From: Eremophila alpestris peregrina
Taxonomy: Eukaryota; Chordata; Aves; Passeriformes; Alaudidae
Length of the DNA: 64,000 nucleotides
Direction: 5' to 3'
Assembly (NCBI GenBank): GCA_009792885.1
Contig: WMCF01000015.1
Location: 15,917,183 to 15,981,182 of the forward strand
This document shows positions 1 through 13,835 of the stretch, piece by piece. Numbering within the stretch: the stretch's first letter is position 1; each line of letters opens with the position of its first letter. The position numbers and the translations under genes were made by a program. The notes beneath the pieces are model-generated. The model searched no databases, had not been told where the DNA came from, and saw only the letters and a program-made list of their open reading frames with translations.

Positions 1-3000
1 TGGCCTAGAAGTAATGAGACAAACATTCTGTCTGCTAAGCTTATTTTTACAAGTTTGTCATATCTGAAAAGATCCTAGCTCTTCAGCAATGTTAACTATA
101 GCTGTTTCTGAGGTTAAAAACAGCCCTGTGTTCAAAACCTGTTACAAGGTTGAATATTATCTGTATCATAGTTTACTCCATTTTTTTTCCTAATTGGAAA
201 ATAGACAGGAGAAACAGGAGCACAAAAATATCAATAGTCAGATTTCTTTTTGTAAAAAAAGAGAAGAAAATCCCTGCATTCTGGGATATATTCTGAATTG
301 TGAAGTCATCTTGAGAGAGAAATTTGACTGTATGTGAGTGTAGGAGGGAGCAGAAAAATATGTGATAAAAATAGCAGACTACGTGGAAATCAACACCAAT
401 ATGTGGATGCATACCTGAAGATGTTAAATGATAATATCTGAGAGAGAATTGCTCTTTAGATCTGTATTTATGTAATACATTTCAAACCAAAATAAAAAAA
501 AGAAACCTAAATTACTTGTATATAATTTTCAAATTACATTTCAAATATTTTCTTTATTTTGAATTCTAATTTCAACTCAGACATTACCTTCTGTTTTGAC
601 TTTGGGAACTGCTTAGAAAAACCAAGATCATTTTAACTATTCTCCAGTTGATGGCTCATGTTGACAAAGAACTTTTCAACAAAGTCCATGAAAAATAAGT
701 ACTCTTTCTCTGAAGTGAAATTTAGGGAATAAGTACTACATCTGAAAGTAGTACTTTCATACTGAAAGTATGAAACTATGATCAAATGCTTAGAGCATTA
801 AGAAATCACTGCAGAAAAGACTCAGTTAATAAGAAGTTAATTGATCAAAACTATGATTTTCAAAACGAGAATATTTTTGTAGGCTCTCATGAATTTTTTC
901 ATATGCCATGTTTATGGTATTGGAAGCAGAAGATATATTTTGTAGATTCACAAAACATAGAGGCTTCATGAGGTTAATTTGTATTGTAGAAAATAAACTG
1001 CCTTTTAAGTCAGTATGGTAAAGCAACTGGGAAATTGAGCGCTGTTTTTTTGGTCTCTTACTGTACCTAATGCCATCAGAAAACCACACTTCAGATGTGT
1101 TCTTAAGTGTCAGTTGGTCTTTGTTATTATCAGCAGGAAGCAGGAGCAGCATATGTCTATTGGAATGCAATTTATGATAAAATACACCTAATTAAATCTC
1201 TGGAGGATTTATATTCATGCATGCTGTGAAACTGAATCATATGAATATTCCTAATAAATTGAAGCAGAACTAAAGCATCTGTTTTAAATTTCTAACTGTG
1301 GACCTAAACCTCATTTTCTGGTCTTTATACCACGAATTTAAACTAACATGAAATGCACTTTATTACTGCAATATCGACCATGAGAGGTACTCAGGGCAAC
1401 TTGGAGAGAAACACCTACAGCCTTGTTATGCTGCCACACATTAGAGTAGGAGTAATGGTGTAGGTTTTATAAATCGATGCCTAAGTCACCCAACTGGAGT
1501 AGATTATTAAAGCTTTTTTTATTGCTGTTTCTTCTTTTAACTCCTTTTAGCCCATTTTCATATTAGAAGACGAATACTCACTGTAGTATCTACTCTAGGG
1601 GTAAAAAGTGCTTCTCACAATTTGTGGGATCTTAGTAAGCACAAAGCTAGCAAATAGATCTGCCAGATTTAAGACATTTCATTGTAGTCCTACACACTAT
1701 TTTTCCCTTCTCTGTATCCTGTACTCCTAGATTTTCATGGTCTGATGCAGAATGAATTGTCAATTAATACATCTTTTTGCTGCTTTAACAAATGAAAAAT
1801 TAACTTTGAATGTCACTTGGATATTAGTTTGTACTCTATGGAGGTGGTTTATTATATAGCATTTCGATTTTTTTATTTCATTAAGCTGTATGTAAGTGAA
1901 ATGCTAGGTGAGTAAATGATGGATGTTAGCCACTGTGAACATACAGGTTTTTGTTCCTGACATGCCTAAGAGCCAATGCTTATGGAAAGTGAGCTATTGC
2001 TTTGTGTATTCAGTGCAGTAAATCAGCTGTGCATGGTCTGTACTTTATGAAATTTGGCAGAACATAGATTGGAGTATGGCAGTTATTTGTTTAATTGCCT
2101 TATAGGCTCTTAAAAGTTTAACTTGTTTTCTATTACACTCTACTTCATGTTTATAATTGTGCATAGTACAGCTGAAAGAAATATTTTAGATGCTTCAACT
2201 ACCTAAGCATAGCATTTGTGGAAGTCTAGAAACTGGCTAAACAGAGGACAATAAATAGTATTACACTTTTGTCTTCTGTGTATGTAATGAGACTTCAACT
2301 GTGTGAAGGGAAGTAAGACTTGTGAAAGCTGGTTAAAAAGCAGCTGCTTGTTCTAAACAGACACAGCCATTCATCTAAATTGATGAGAAAAGAGCAAACA
2401 AATGATAAAGTGATCCACTTTTACTATTTTCTAACAAAGATTTTAAACTGTAACTTCTTTTTATATATTTTTTCAAAAAGACTTTAAAATGATATGTAAG
2501 GAATCACAAGTTAAGCATTACCAGCTTTAGTTAATCCAAGCTGTCGTATTTTAGCTGTAGATGTACAAGTTAGGAAATAAAATGGCAGACATACTTTATT
2601 TGTGGTTTTATTTCTCTGAAAGGGTCAGTAAATTCAAATGAGTTTATACACTTCAGGGACTTTCTGGTCCCTGAACATCTGGGTATGAGCCTGGAACGTG
2701 GCCCTTGAAAACCATAACCTCACTTGTAGAGGAATAGAAGCAAATGAAATGTATGTAATTAGTGGTGTGTTCCAATCTGTGCATGGGCAGCTGTGTGCTT
2801 GGTGCTGTGTAAATACTGCAGCAATGAACATAAGCAATGAAAATCAGGAATTGCCTAATTTTGCATGAAGTAATTTGAAGATGATGGGCAGATCAATTTC
2901 AGAAGCTGATGAGTGAAGCATAAGTGTCCTATGTATCATCCAGAGAAGATCAAGGAGAGTTATAAGCATATTTGCCCATATGTCACATGTGCCATGATTT

Positions 3001-6000
3001 TAATAAAAGAATAAACACAAAATTCAAGTCTTGGATTTAGGAAATCTGGTGCATGCAAAATAGAAGTAATACTTGGTGTAGATATCTGAAACTCACTAAA
3101 AAGCCAAGTGCACAAGCTCTTACTAAGTTCAGAAAGACCAGTGTAATTTTTAGAAGCAACAGAAGCATTTTGTTACATGGTCAGCTTTGATGTTTACCAG
3201 GGTCTTGTGATGTATTTCTGTGTCTGTATAAGAAGTGAATGATGCACAAGGCATTTATTTAGCAAAATTCAAAAGTCAGAAATCAAGCACTGTTGTGATG
3301 CTGCACTAACCAAATGGTTCCTAGGAGCTTTTAGGGCCAGATCTGTAAATCCTATCAAATCCAGGAAGACTTCCATCAGGTGCAGCAGTTATTAAATCAC
3401 CCCATTAATGGTGGTGCAGAATCCCATGTGTATTTTGTGATTATATAGTATTTGGTTTGCTTTTTCACTTCTTTTTCCCTTTTCTCATGGGCCTTCTCCT
3501 ACTGTGTAAGCAAAGATGATACTGCCATAATAGGGAGGGATTTTTCCCTGAAATAAAATGCAGTGTGGAGGCCACCCATTCTACAAAGCTGCTTTCAGAA
3601 TGATTAAGTGTTGTTCTGTCTCCCAGGTGCTCTTCAGATAACCTGGCTTCTCACACTGGCTTGACAGTTACATCTCTTTATTAATCACTATGAACACAAG
3701 CAAGTGCCCTGGACTAAGTTAATGTCACAATAAAATAAATTGAACCTGGCTTTCACTTCAGTTTTGTGTTTGAATTGAAAGTCCCCTGTGAAAGGAATTG
3801 AGGCTAAAAAGAGTCATCTGCTCTGAGCTCTAAGGGACCAGGCAGTTAGTGCATCCTGCCTTTTTGCCTTCTGTTAAGGTAAATCAGTAGCTTTGCTCAG
3901 GGTATAGGTATCTTCCGTACTTTTTAAAACATAATGTTTTGCTTTGGTTTTGTTCAGAATTTTTCTAAAGTTAAAAGTTGTCAAAGTTTTGGCAAAATGC
4001 AGAAGTACTTTCAGTTCGTTGCAAGATTAATAATGAAGAAAAAGAAAGATCAGTTTTAGGTGATAAAATGATTCTTATTCAGATACAGCTTGCTGCAGCA
4101 AATAGGAACCTTTTAGAAACAACTCTGTTAAAGTGACTCAAACCAAGCAGCTGGTAGCCCATCTTCAAGGAAGATGAAGCTTTAGACATGAAAAAAAAAT
4201 CAACAAAAAAACCTATAAAACACCCCTCAAGATTACAAGGAAGAGATACTTGAATCCATCCATGGTTTCTGTTCCTCATTGAATTATCCTTGGATGCCCT
4301 ATTTTGGCTTCTGGATGGAGATTAGGGTGCAATAGTAGTTTCACTATGTCCACCTACAAATGAATTTATCTAAGAACCCCAAGTAGACAAAATTCTATCT
4401 GATGTCCCTCTCCCAAGTGAAGTACAGAAAAATTAATATCTTTGGAAGGCTGTTCAGGGACCTCTCCTTTTTATTTGTTGGGTTTTTGGGGTTGTTTTTT
4501 TTTTTTCTTCCTGTTGTGCCTTTATTCCTTTTTGAAGAAATCCTTTTTTATTTATGTAATTGTGACTTCTTGATTATTCAAAAAACTTTTCCAAAACACT
4601 TCCAGTTATGTCATGTGTTTCTGTCTACATTTTCATTCTTCATTTACTCTAGCTTTAGGAGGTGGGCCTATCTGAATGTCTGTATGGATGCATAGGGTTC
4701 CCAGCTTGAGACTGTCCTCATCAAGTCATAACTATGTTAGTTCATTCTTACTAATACACTAACTCACAAACTTTTTTTTTTTTTTTACTTCTCTTCTTAT
4801 TCTTGTAGTTCTTTTCTGTCATGGGTGTAAATATCCAGCTTTGTCATGTATGTCCATCTTGAAGAAAAAATTAAATTTCTCTGTGGTTTCATTGGCCCGT
4901 TGTTATGGTGTGGGTTTTAACTGTTTAGCTTGCAATTTATTCCAAGTGGTACCTCTGTGTTTATTCACATGGTCATGGCATGGCCCACTGGGGTTTGTTA
5001 GTACTCTCTGTCATATGCCTGTACCCAAGGGTCATAAAAGGCTTTGCACTTTGAGCGGTCGATTTAATGCTGTGATTTAGAGTGGGGAAATACAGCTATG
5101 AAGAAGCTGACTAGTCCTGCTTTGGCAAGTGAACTGATGGTGCTCTTCTGCATGTCCTGACAGAAATTCTGTGGCATGGTCACTTCCCAGTTTCAAGCAA
5201 AGACCAGGTACATCTTATTTTCCTTTGTCTGTATAGGTCATATGAGAAGATTCTTCCCCTGCAAGACTCTGAAGTCAGAAGCCTTGGTTTTGAAATAGTA
5301 CATACTCAACTCATAAAGTCTTCCTTTCAGTTTTCCTCTATAGCTTAGACTTACTTCCACCAATAGGATTGCAGCAATATAATGCCTTTGTTTCCTTGTA
5401 TTGGATCCCATCCTTCTCTTAAAAGATACCTTTCAGCAGAAGCTAATTAAATCTACACACATTTAGTGTGGCATTAATTTTTTTTTTCCTTATCTGCAGC
5501 AGTTGGTTATGAAACACCATTACTAATCCTAGGAATTAGGATTAAATTAAAATATTTCTCAGGACTGTGAGAAAAAAATCACAAGTGTCTGATGTGTTTT
5601 TCTTTCTGGAGTCTCAATTTTATTGATCTGGAGTTAGTGCTTGACACATCCAAATCTTCAGAGCTGCATGGAGCTGTGCTTAGTGACACAGAGCAGGCTG
5701 TGACTGCTCACTTTTGGCAGAGGGGCACAGCTCAGTGCCTCACTCTGCTCAAGGAAAGGAGGGAGTGCTCTTCTCAGCTTTCCTGCTAAATCCAGCACAC
5801 AGTGCTTGTCCTGTGATACACATATCTCAAGGACTGTTGGGTTGTCCTGGTGTTTAGCAGTCATCAATAAAATTACTTTTTGGGAACCCATACGCACTTT
5901 TAACATTCATAATACTCTGCATCAAAAAGTTCCACCATTTATTTACAAGTTGTGTGAAGAACTGCTTTCCTCAGTTTACTGTGAATTTTCCTGTGATTTA

Positions 6001-8574
6001 TTGCCTGCTACTTCTGGTATTCACATAATGCAGTTGTTCCCTATTCCTGGGCTGAATGAATTCATACACCTCAGTCATACCTTCATATCTTCTTTTTTTA
6101 TTTTTTGGCCCTGAAGAGTTCTACTCTTTTTTTTCTTAGAACTTGTTACATTCTTCTGCACATTGGTACTGGGGAAAATAAGTGCCCCAATAGTTCTTGT
6201 TTCTTTTATTGTCCTTTCAAGGAGAAGACTACAATTTATAATAAAATACTGTTTGTTTAATTGTAGTTGGTATCTTACTCTCCTGGAGATAACCATCCTT
6301 GCTACTGAGGATATGTAGAATAATAATGGTGAAATCTCATCCTGGCTTCTTAAGCATTTTCCTCAGGTTCATTTTTGTGTTGCTGTTATCTCAATATGCC
6401 ACAAAATGTCACACCAATGTGCCAGCCTGACTTTTCAGATGCTTCTGAGAAGGGGTCTTGTGTGTGAGATGTCAGTGGCTCTGAAGTCACCTGACTGGCT
6501 GTAATGGACTGTGAGTGGTGTGGGGAGCTGGCTGGCCTGGAAGTGCAGGGCTCTGACATTCTGAGCAACTCACATGGCTGCCCTGTCAGAGAGAAGGTCC
6601 TGCAGATGCTTCAGCAGCCCCTGAGCTGGAGTCTAAGGTAGATTTTGTCTTTTTTGTCACCGTAGCAAGCCATAAAAATGGCAGTTATGAAATGAAAGGA
6701 ATTGCAATACTTTCAGTTAGCAGCTGCTGAGGATACTGGGAAAGCATATTTTGTTTTGGGAACATCATGTTTGGATTTCCAAAACAAAATTTTGCAGGAT
6801 TTCTTGTTCCATCAAAACCTCAAATGTTGGCTTACCTCCTGATTTAAATCTGAGGTTTTTTTCTTGGAAGCACAAAATAACTTGTAATAAAAATTCAGAT
6901 TTCCAGGCAGCCCTACTTAGGCTTCAGTTGAAAGATTATTTCTTTTTTTTCTGCATATTATTAGTAAGAAACTTTATTACATCTTTGCTTTTTGCATTTG
7001 TATTTCTCTCATCACTGCAATGACTGTTAGTGTCCCAGTGTGCTGCTTAAATTTTCTTTTGCCTAATTTTGTTTCATTACTTCATTGCACAGCCTTCAAT
7101 AACCTAACTGCTTCTTTGTTTACATCCTTGACATTTTCAAATGATGATGCTTTTCAGCCACTCTGTAGCTAAGCTATACCTATTTGTCTTGTAGGCTTCT
7201 GATTACAGAGTAAATATGCAGCTATGGAAAATACACATTCTCTAATGTATATTAGTAGAAGCAGATGGTGCAATCTGTTCATTGATGGAATTCAGTTTCT
7301 GAAACTGATTTAATCTGGTTTGCAGCAAATACCATTCCAGTACCGTCTGCCATGGCACATGTGCAAAGGGAGATGTCCCATTTCAGGTTGTTGGTATTTC
7401 ATTGCAATAAAGTGTTTACTTCCTGTGTTACATGGGCTATGGCATAGCAGCACTCCTCTTGTAAAGGCATGCTTTTTCAATGCACAGTACTATGTTGTTC
7501 ATTATTTGGTATTTTTATATATTACTATTTTTCATTGCCCCTTTTGTATTACAAAGCTGCTGCTGCTGGTCCCCTTTGTAAACATAGTTTTCATACAGCC
7601 ATTAATAGAGTTTGCACTTGAGAAGAAACCATGGACAGTTATTTTCTTTGTTTATCAAGTGGAGAGGAATTTTAAATTGATTGTAACAGCATTTTGCACA
7701 ATTTGGCATCTTTCCCATTGTGAAAGAAGTTTCCTTGTTTCTTCAGAATGGAGGATTTTCCAAAATTATGAAGGCCAGATAAAATGTTCGTGTATTGCTT
7801 CTGCTAAGCCCAATGCAGAAGAGAATTCTGTGTGTAGTACTTGTCTTCTTTAGCTCAGAGATGCTGTAGTCTCTAAAGCAGAAGGTACTTGGCCTGAAGT
7901 GCTGAATTGTCATAGAAGTCTTGAGGCTCTGTGTAGCTGGAGAAACAGGCTTGCAGAGGCAGTTTTCTTCTCCCCACTTAGCACAAAATGTTTCCAGCTC
8001 TAGCAATAAAGAAAGTGGTAGGTAATTTATGTTTCATTTCCTGCTGCAGTGAAAGATGTGTGAATCCTCCAAAACCTTGTGGAATTATTAAATTAAAGGA
8101 TATGGTGGAGTAGAGCAAGTAGTCAAAAAAGTATTGCAGAAATAACATGATATAGAAGCATCTGTTTGGAAAAAAAACCTGTTGGGCTTCTTACCTTTCT
8201 GAATAATTGCTTGACTGCTTCCTAAATTTTAAAAATTAAGTATTTGCTACAGCTGGTTTTTTGGGGCAATTTTTAAGTGAATCTGTTTTCCAGTTCTTTT
8301 CTGTAGAATGTCTTCATCTCCTCCAGACTTAGAGCTAGATTTTAAAAATTGATTTCCCATGGAATTTAAACCAGCTCCATAGAGCTTTCAGAACTTTCAC
8401 AAAAGATGGTTCCTCTTTTCCCCTAGAGATGCTTATAACTTTGTTTTTGTACAAAGCCAATAAATAAGAACAACAAAAATTAACATGTCTTTCAAGATGA
8501 TTGTGTAAGCCAAAAAGAACTTAATAGGAGAAATGTCAGTAGAAAAAAGGAACACTTCCTTTTTCATCTAATCA
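1..8574 (+). other. GTF2F2 intron, left part
   Basis: AT-rich sequence upstream of the first GTF2F2 exon seen in this window, so it is read as intron of that gene. I looked for the preceding exon (human RAP30 residues before the Leu-Gln-Ile-Glu-Glu segment) and for the nested single-exon gene KCTD4 known from the human locus. I saw neither. Open frames here (for example 177 codons at 7320-7853) resemble no family I know and are rich in Phe, Ile, Cys and Leu, as expected of AT-rich noncoding DNA. Short inverted repeats occur at 743-772 and 5524-5544. Confidence 0.7.
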
Positions 8575-8665
8575 AAAAATGGCTTGGGTTGGAAAGGACC
8601 TTAAGCATCATGTGGTTCCAAACCCCTGCCATAAGCAGGGACATGTTCCACTAGAAGATGTAGTA
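8575..8665 (-). mobile_element. CR1 LINE 3' end fragment
   Basis: The plus strand reads like the reverse complement of an avian CR1 3' end: a 'ggttggaaaggacctt' phrase, then 'ccctgccat...gcagggacatgttccacta'. CR1 copies are usually 5'-truncated and this piece is under 100 bp. Orientation is minus, antisense to GTF2F2. It sits about 260 bp left of an LTR. Confidence 0.75.
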
Positions 8666-8928
8666 AAATAATAAGTATATGTGATATCCCATGATTGTTC
8701 CTGGATGTATACCATGTATGCCACTGAAAAAAGAGCAGATATCCAGCAGTTCACATCATTCTGAGCTGAACTATATTGACTGTTGTGTGTTCTCTGCCAA
8801 CAGCAGTGTGTGTATTGTTGAGTCCAGAGAACTTCTCTCATTGAAGTTTTAAAAACATGTACAGCTCTAAATATCTCTAATACTGATGTAACTTTTTATA
8901 AAATTACTCATTTTCTAGCATTTTTAAG

Positions 8929-9500
8929 TGTGGTGGGTTAACTTTGGCTGGCTGCCAGATGCCCACCCAACTGCTCTTTCACACTCCCTCATCAGGGCAG
9001 TGGAAAAAAATAATATGGAAAATATCACAGGTCAAGTTAAAGGCAGTTTAATGAAAGAAAGCAAAGGTTATGCGTGGAAGCAAAGCAAAAATATAGATTT
9101 AATGTCTACTTGCCATCAGCAGGGGATGTCCAGCCACTTTGTGGGAAGTTGGGCCCCAGAACACATAGCAGCTGCTTCAGAAGAGAATGCCTCTTCTGTC
9201 ATCCTCCTCCTTTCTCTTAATTTTTGTTGCTGAGAATGACACCATATGGTACTGGATATCCCTTGGGTCAGCTCTCCTGGCTGCATCCCCTCCCAGGCTC
9301 TTGCCCACTCCCAGGCTCCTGGTCCCTGGGAGTGTTGGTGCTGTGTGGGTGCTGCTCAGGCACTTCAGGGGCTGCTGTGGGGAAGGGCTCAGCCTGTCCC
9401 TGTCACACTCAGTGCACTGACACACACTGTTTTACACTGCCATTTCAGAAATATATGCACACTGAATTAAAAACTACTGAAGTTTTTGGAAAACTGATAC
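8929..9500 (+). mobile_element. Solo LTR of an endogenous retrovirus, ERVL-like avian family
   Basis: The left end begins TGTGGTGGGTTAAC and continues with the 'ggctgccagatgcccacc' phrase that opens a widespread avian LTR family. It is followed by an A-rich 'cagtttaatgaaagaaagcaaag' type tract, 'gctgagaatgacaccatatggtactggatatccctt' spread over 9228-9270, and 'gtcagctctcctggctg'. The right border is vague (9420-9500). I see no gag, pol or env frame on either side, so it is best read as a solo LTR. The family name is inferred from memory of neoavian LTRs. Confidence 0.65.
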
Positions 9501-12500
9501 TTTTCTCAGTAATAATGGTGTCACAGTTTATTAGTATAGAAATAATGATTTAACATTACATTTCAAGTTTGAATTACTGACTAACAAATTCAGTTCATGA
9601 CAAACCAGTGACATTTATGTGGAGCATTTCCTCTTGTATGTATGCATTTTTTAAAATGCAAGCTTAAGTTTAATTAAGGAACACCATGCAAAGCAAGCTT
9701 TAAAACACAATGGTCCTGAAACTTCTTTCATGACTTCTGGTTTTTTTTCCTCCCTTCCATGTGGAAGACATGCTCAACCAAATTACACATGAATGGAGTC
9801 TGCTTTCACACAGATCTTATGGAAAACCCAATTATCCAGCTTCCTGTTGGGGAAGCTAGACAATGTTTGTGCTTCAGCCACTAACTGTTTTTGGAATTTG
9901 TCATGCCAGACAAATCTATAATCAAATCTTCATGGTTTTTTATTCAATAACAGAATAGGTATGGCTTCACAAAGTCTGGGTGAGTTTCTTTGTGCTCACA
10001 AATAAGATGCACTCTTCTGAAAATCTCTAATTAGGAGAATACCAGTATAGCAGACCTCAAAGTGCATGGAGCCAAGTTTATTTCTTAACAAGTAAGCTCT
10101 CCAGGGAGTGTTCCAAAGATGATGTTCTGAACTACTAAGCTTATGTTGGTTTCTTCTTTTAAACGAAGGCAAAGTTATTTTTTAAGTTATATTTTTCAAA
10201 TGCAAAATGAATTTTTTCTGCTTTCAGGTTTCTGGATTCAGTTGCCTTAAAACCTGGTCATGTCCTTGTTGTGCCTTGTGGTTATCAGTGTGCTTTTAAA
10301 AGAAATATGTTTTGAAATAACTTTGAGAATTGTTGGTTTAAAGCTATAGCAGAGCTTGAAGCTGAGTCTTGTGCCACAGTCTCCTGATCCTGAAGGTATT
10401 TTCACTTTACTGAGAGCTTTTATCGGGGCTAATGGTGATACAGCTGTGGCTTTGAGAAGCACTACCCTGAAGATGATGCACAGAAGCCAAGTTAAGGCTT
10501 ATTAGGAAAATAACATCCAGGTTTGCCCTCTGCAGTAGCATTTCGAAGACCAGACCTTGAGGAAGGTGACTCAAACCAAATTGAATTATGCAGGGCTGCT
10601 GTAAAACCTTCCTTCACAACCTGGTGAGCAGGAATGGAGTCCTGTGCCAGGTGACCTTTTGGTGGCTCTTTTTCCCCATTGCCATCACCTCCCAGCTACA
10701 GAGCAGCACTGCAGCTCCCAGCCCTGTTCCTGCTTTTGCTGGGCTCCCTCTGCACAGCTGGTTTCTGCCTCTGGCTTTGCTGCAGCTCAGTATCCTCTGG
10801 CTCTGCTTGTTGGAGCACAGTTCCCATTTGAACAGGTGGGGATGTCCAGCAGTGATTTTCCAGTGGAGGTGGGCAAGTATGTGATAGATTGGGAGAGGGA
10901 GCTGGGGGAGCACTTGTTTTGCAAAATAGGAGCAGGTAAAATGTAATTAAACCACTTGAGCAAATACAGCAGAGCAGTAGTTTTGTACAATTGGCTGAAA
11001 AAATGATGATCAAAGTTTAAAAAAATCTCCAGTTTTCTGGTTTAACTGGTGTATCTTTCAGTCTTTTTTTCCTGTGACTTGCAGGAGAAACTGGTGAATT
11101 TTCCACTTGGGGGATGAACAAGACCGCTTTTTTTGCGTGGACTGAGGAGAAAGACAGGTTTCTTTCCTGCATTTTCTTTGGTTTTTGTAGCATAGTGTTT
11201 CTAGGGTTGCTGAACCTACCCAGCTCTTCTTTTTAACTTAATGCTGATTTTGTTTGGATTAAGGATGATTTCAGAGTTCAGTTAAAACTGATTTCATTCT
11301 CTTTGCTTGCAGGAAAGAGTGTTGAGTGGGTTAATTCGGCAGTTCAGTGTGAGCTAATTCTGCAGTTTAGTGCAACCATATGTTTAAACCATTGAACTGC
11401 AGCTGAACTGTGCAAGATTCCCCTCCAAGCTATCAAAGGCAGTGTATAGTCATTAACCCATGGGCATGTGCAGTGCATTCTCCCAGCAGCTGCCTTCCCT
11501 TTGCTGCAGTTCCTTGACAGTTGTTTCCAAGTGTATTTTAACTGAAGGGAGGGGTGGGTCCTCGAAAAGGTGTTCTTACTATCCAGCATTTTAGGGTCTG
11601 CAGGCTAAAGAAGGAAGAGACAGAAAAAAACCTTCAGGATTTGAGCCAGCTAGGTTTTCTAGGGAAGGAGTCCAAATGTTTTCCAGATTGTCACAAACTG
11701 TTAAATTGTTTACATTAAATTTTAACTGGAAGATCCCCAATTAAGCCAGATGCCATGGCTGTTTGCAGAACAATCAGGAAAGTGGTGAAGTATTTGGGAA
11801 TTGGAGTTTTAGAGATGGCAGCATGTAGTTGGAGGCAGAGTGCTGGCAGCTGTAACTTGATAAAGAGATTTTGCAGGAGAAGGGGAGGAGAGGTTCGGAT
11901 TGAAGAGACGTAGCTGAGGTACTGTAGGGATTTTTTTTTTTTTTTGTCATTTGGGGACTTGTTGCCAAGAGTCTGCATCTTTCTACCTCCTTAGCTGTGA
12001 GCAGTTTCATTGTGGAGTGACTTGACTGAGCTTGTAAATCACCTGCCCTTTTACCAGTAATTCAAGACCTAGGCCCGTCAGGGTTTGGTAAAGATGTACC
12101 TTTTCTGTCTAAAAAACTACTTTTTAAAATTCTCTTTTCTTGTCCCCATTAGCCAAGTGTACGATTTCTGCATCTGCAGACTGACAAAAACTATTTGGCT
12201 TTTTGTTGCCTGGACCTAAAAATCCCTGTTACTTCTACCATTGGTTTCAAAGCAGCTCTGAGCACACCAGATGAGTTTTGGCAGGAAAACAAAGATTATG
12301 TAATTCTGAGACAAGTCTACTTGTTTTACTTTTAAAAATAATAGTTCAGAATTTGGAACTCCTAAAATCTAAATTGAAATCGTGTTGAGCAAGTAAATCC
12401 ATTTGTTGTGGAGAAATTTGAGGACTGAGAAAAATAGGAGCAGGGAAGGAAATTGCTTCTTTGAAAATGGAAGTGAGAAAGGAGGCTTTATCTGGCTGTA

Positions 12501-13574
12501 ATTCAGGAGATAATATTCATGTTAAAATTGAAGGGCTGGGCTTTTTCTGTCTTGCTTAGTTTGCCAATGAGTCACTTTTCTTAGATCACCTTCTCCAGTA
12601 TTAGTACTGGGCTTGTGAGGCTGCTGGTGCTTCCCCTGGAGCCAGGAACCGCTCCGTGGGATCTGCCTGTGCATCTGCCCGTGCTGTAGAGACTGCAGTG
12701 TCCAAGGGTTGGCTCAGAGGCCCGTGGATCATCACCTGTGTGTCTTAGCTGAACAAACTCAAATGCTTTCAAACCTTCTTTTCCCCCTTTCTTGCTGTTT
12801 TTCGGGAGTGTGTACACCAGACTCCTGCCTATCCAGCCATTCCTATTGTGTTGTCCTTTTACAGCTTCTGTGTTGCTTCCCTCACATCTTCCATGTGGGT
12901 CTGATGTGTGTCACATTATTTGCATCGTTCTTTACAGCTCTCTCCCCAAAATCTTACCTGCATTCCCATTTCTTTGGGCATGTTGCCTAATTTTTTGTTT
13001 AAGGTGTACCTTATCACTCTGCCAGTCTCAAACCAAGCCTGTGGTCAAGATACCCTTACACACTCAGGACAACACAAATGGAAATCCAGATTTTACTTCA
13101 CCCTAGTTTTTAGACCTTTCTGTCACTGGAATAAGCCACAAGTATTAGCCTGGTATAAAAATCTACCGTGTTTTTTCCGCTGAGAAAAATCAGATGAAGT
13201 GCCCCATATAGAGCTGCAGCATGTAACTGAGCAAGCATGGATGCACTTTTGCCCTGACTTAGTCCTCAGGGAACACTGTCCCCTTTACCTCTGCTTTTGC
13301 TTGTTCTCAAACTTGATCTTGTTACTTGTGTTTGGCAGGAAACTGGCCAGAACAGAGATGTTTGTGGTATGTGTATTAATAAGAAAATACTGGAAGTATG
13401 GCAGGAACCAATAATGGAGGGTTCTTTTTCTTTTGGGCACTCATTGATTGACTATGATGACCATTGGTTGGAAAGGACTGCAAAATCCTGACGTTTTTAA
13501 CAACTGCAAAGCTGCAAACTTCTGTGCACTTCCAGAGCACATGAATTGTAATAAGGAAGTGTTCATTTCTTTGC
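9501..13574 (+). other. GTF2F2 intron, no gene seen
   Basis: Mixed AT-rich intron sequence. The stretch 10.6-10.9 kb is locally GC-richer and gives overlapping open frames on both strands, none with a recognisable domain. A T-run lies at about 11930-11945. Near 13455-13485 there is a short 'accattggttggaaaggact' phrase reminiscent of an antisense CR1 end, too short to call. No RNA gene was recognised. Confidence 0.6.
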
Positions 13575-13835
13575 AGTTAATGGTAGGACAAGAGGAAACA
13601 ACTTCAACCAGGGGAGTTTTAGATTGGATTTTAGGAAACATTTTTTTCACTGAAGCAGATGTCAAGCATTGGAACAGGCTGCCAAGGGTAGTGATTGAGT
13701 CACCATCCCTGGAGACATTTAAAAGGCCTGTAGAGACACTTTGGGACATGGTTTAGTGGTGGATTTGGCAGTGCTGAATTAATGGTTGAAATTGATGACC
13801 TTTTCCTACCGAAATGATTCTGTGATTCTGTGGTT
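13575..13835 (+). mobile_element. CR1 LINE 3' end fragment
   Basis: A clear sense-strand CR1 3' region. It runs 'ggtaggacaagaggaaacaac', 'gattggattttaggaaacat', 'aggctgccaagggtag', 'tcaccatccctggagacat' and ends in the diagnostic short repeats 'gattctgtgattctgtg' at about 13815-13832. Avian CR1 elements end in such ATTCTRTG repeats instead of poly(A). The copy is 5'-truncated and diverged, with no intact reading frame. It lies in the same orientation as GTF2F2. Confidence 0.9.

Noticed and set aside
7320..7853. 177-codon plus-strand open frame in the GTF2F2 intron
   Set aside because: Rich in Phe, Ile, Cys and Leu as AT-rich DNA gives. No domain, no splice or promoter context, and no family recognised.
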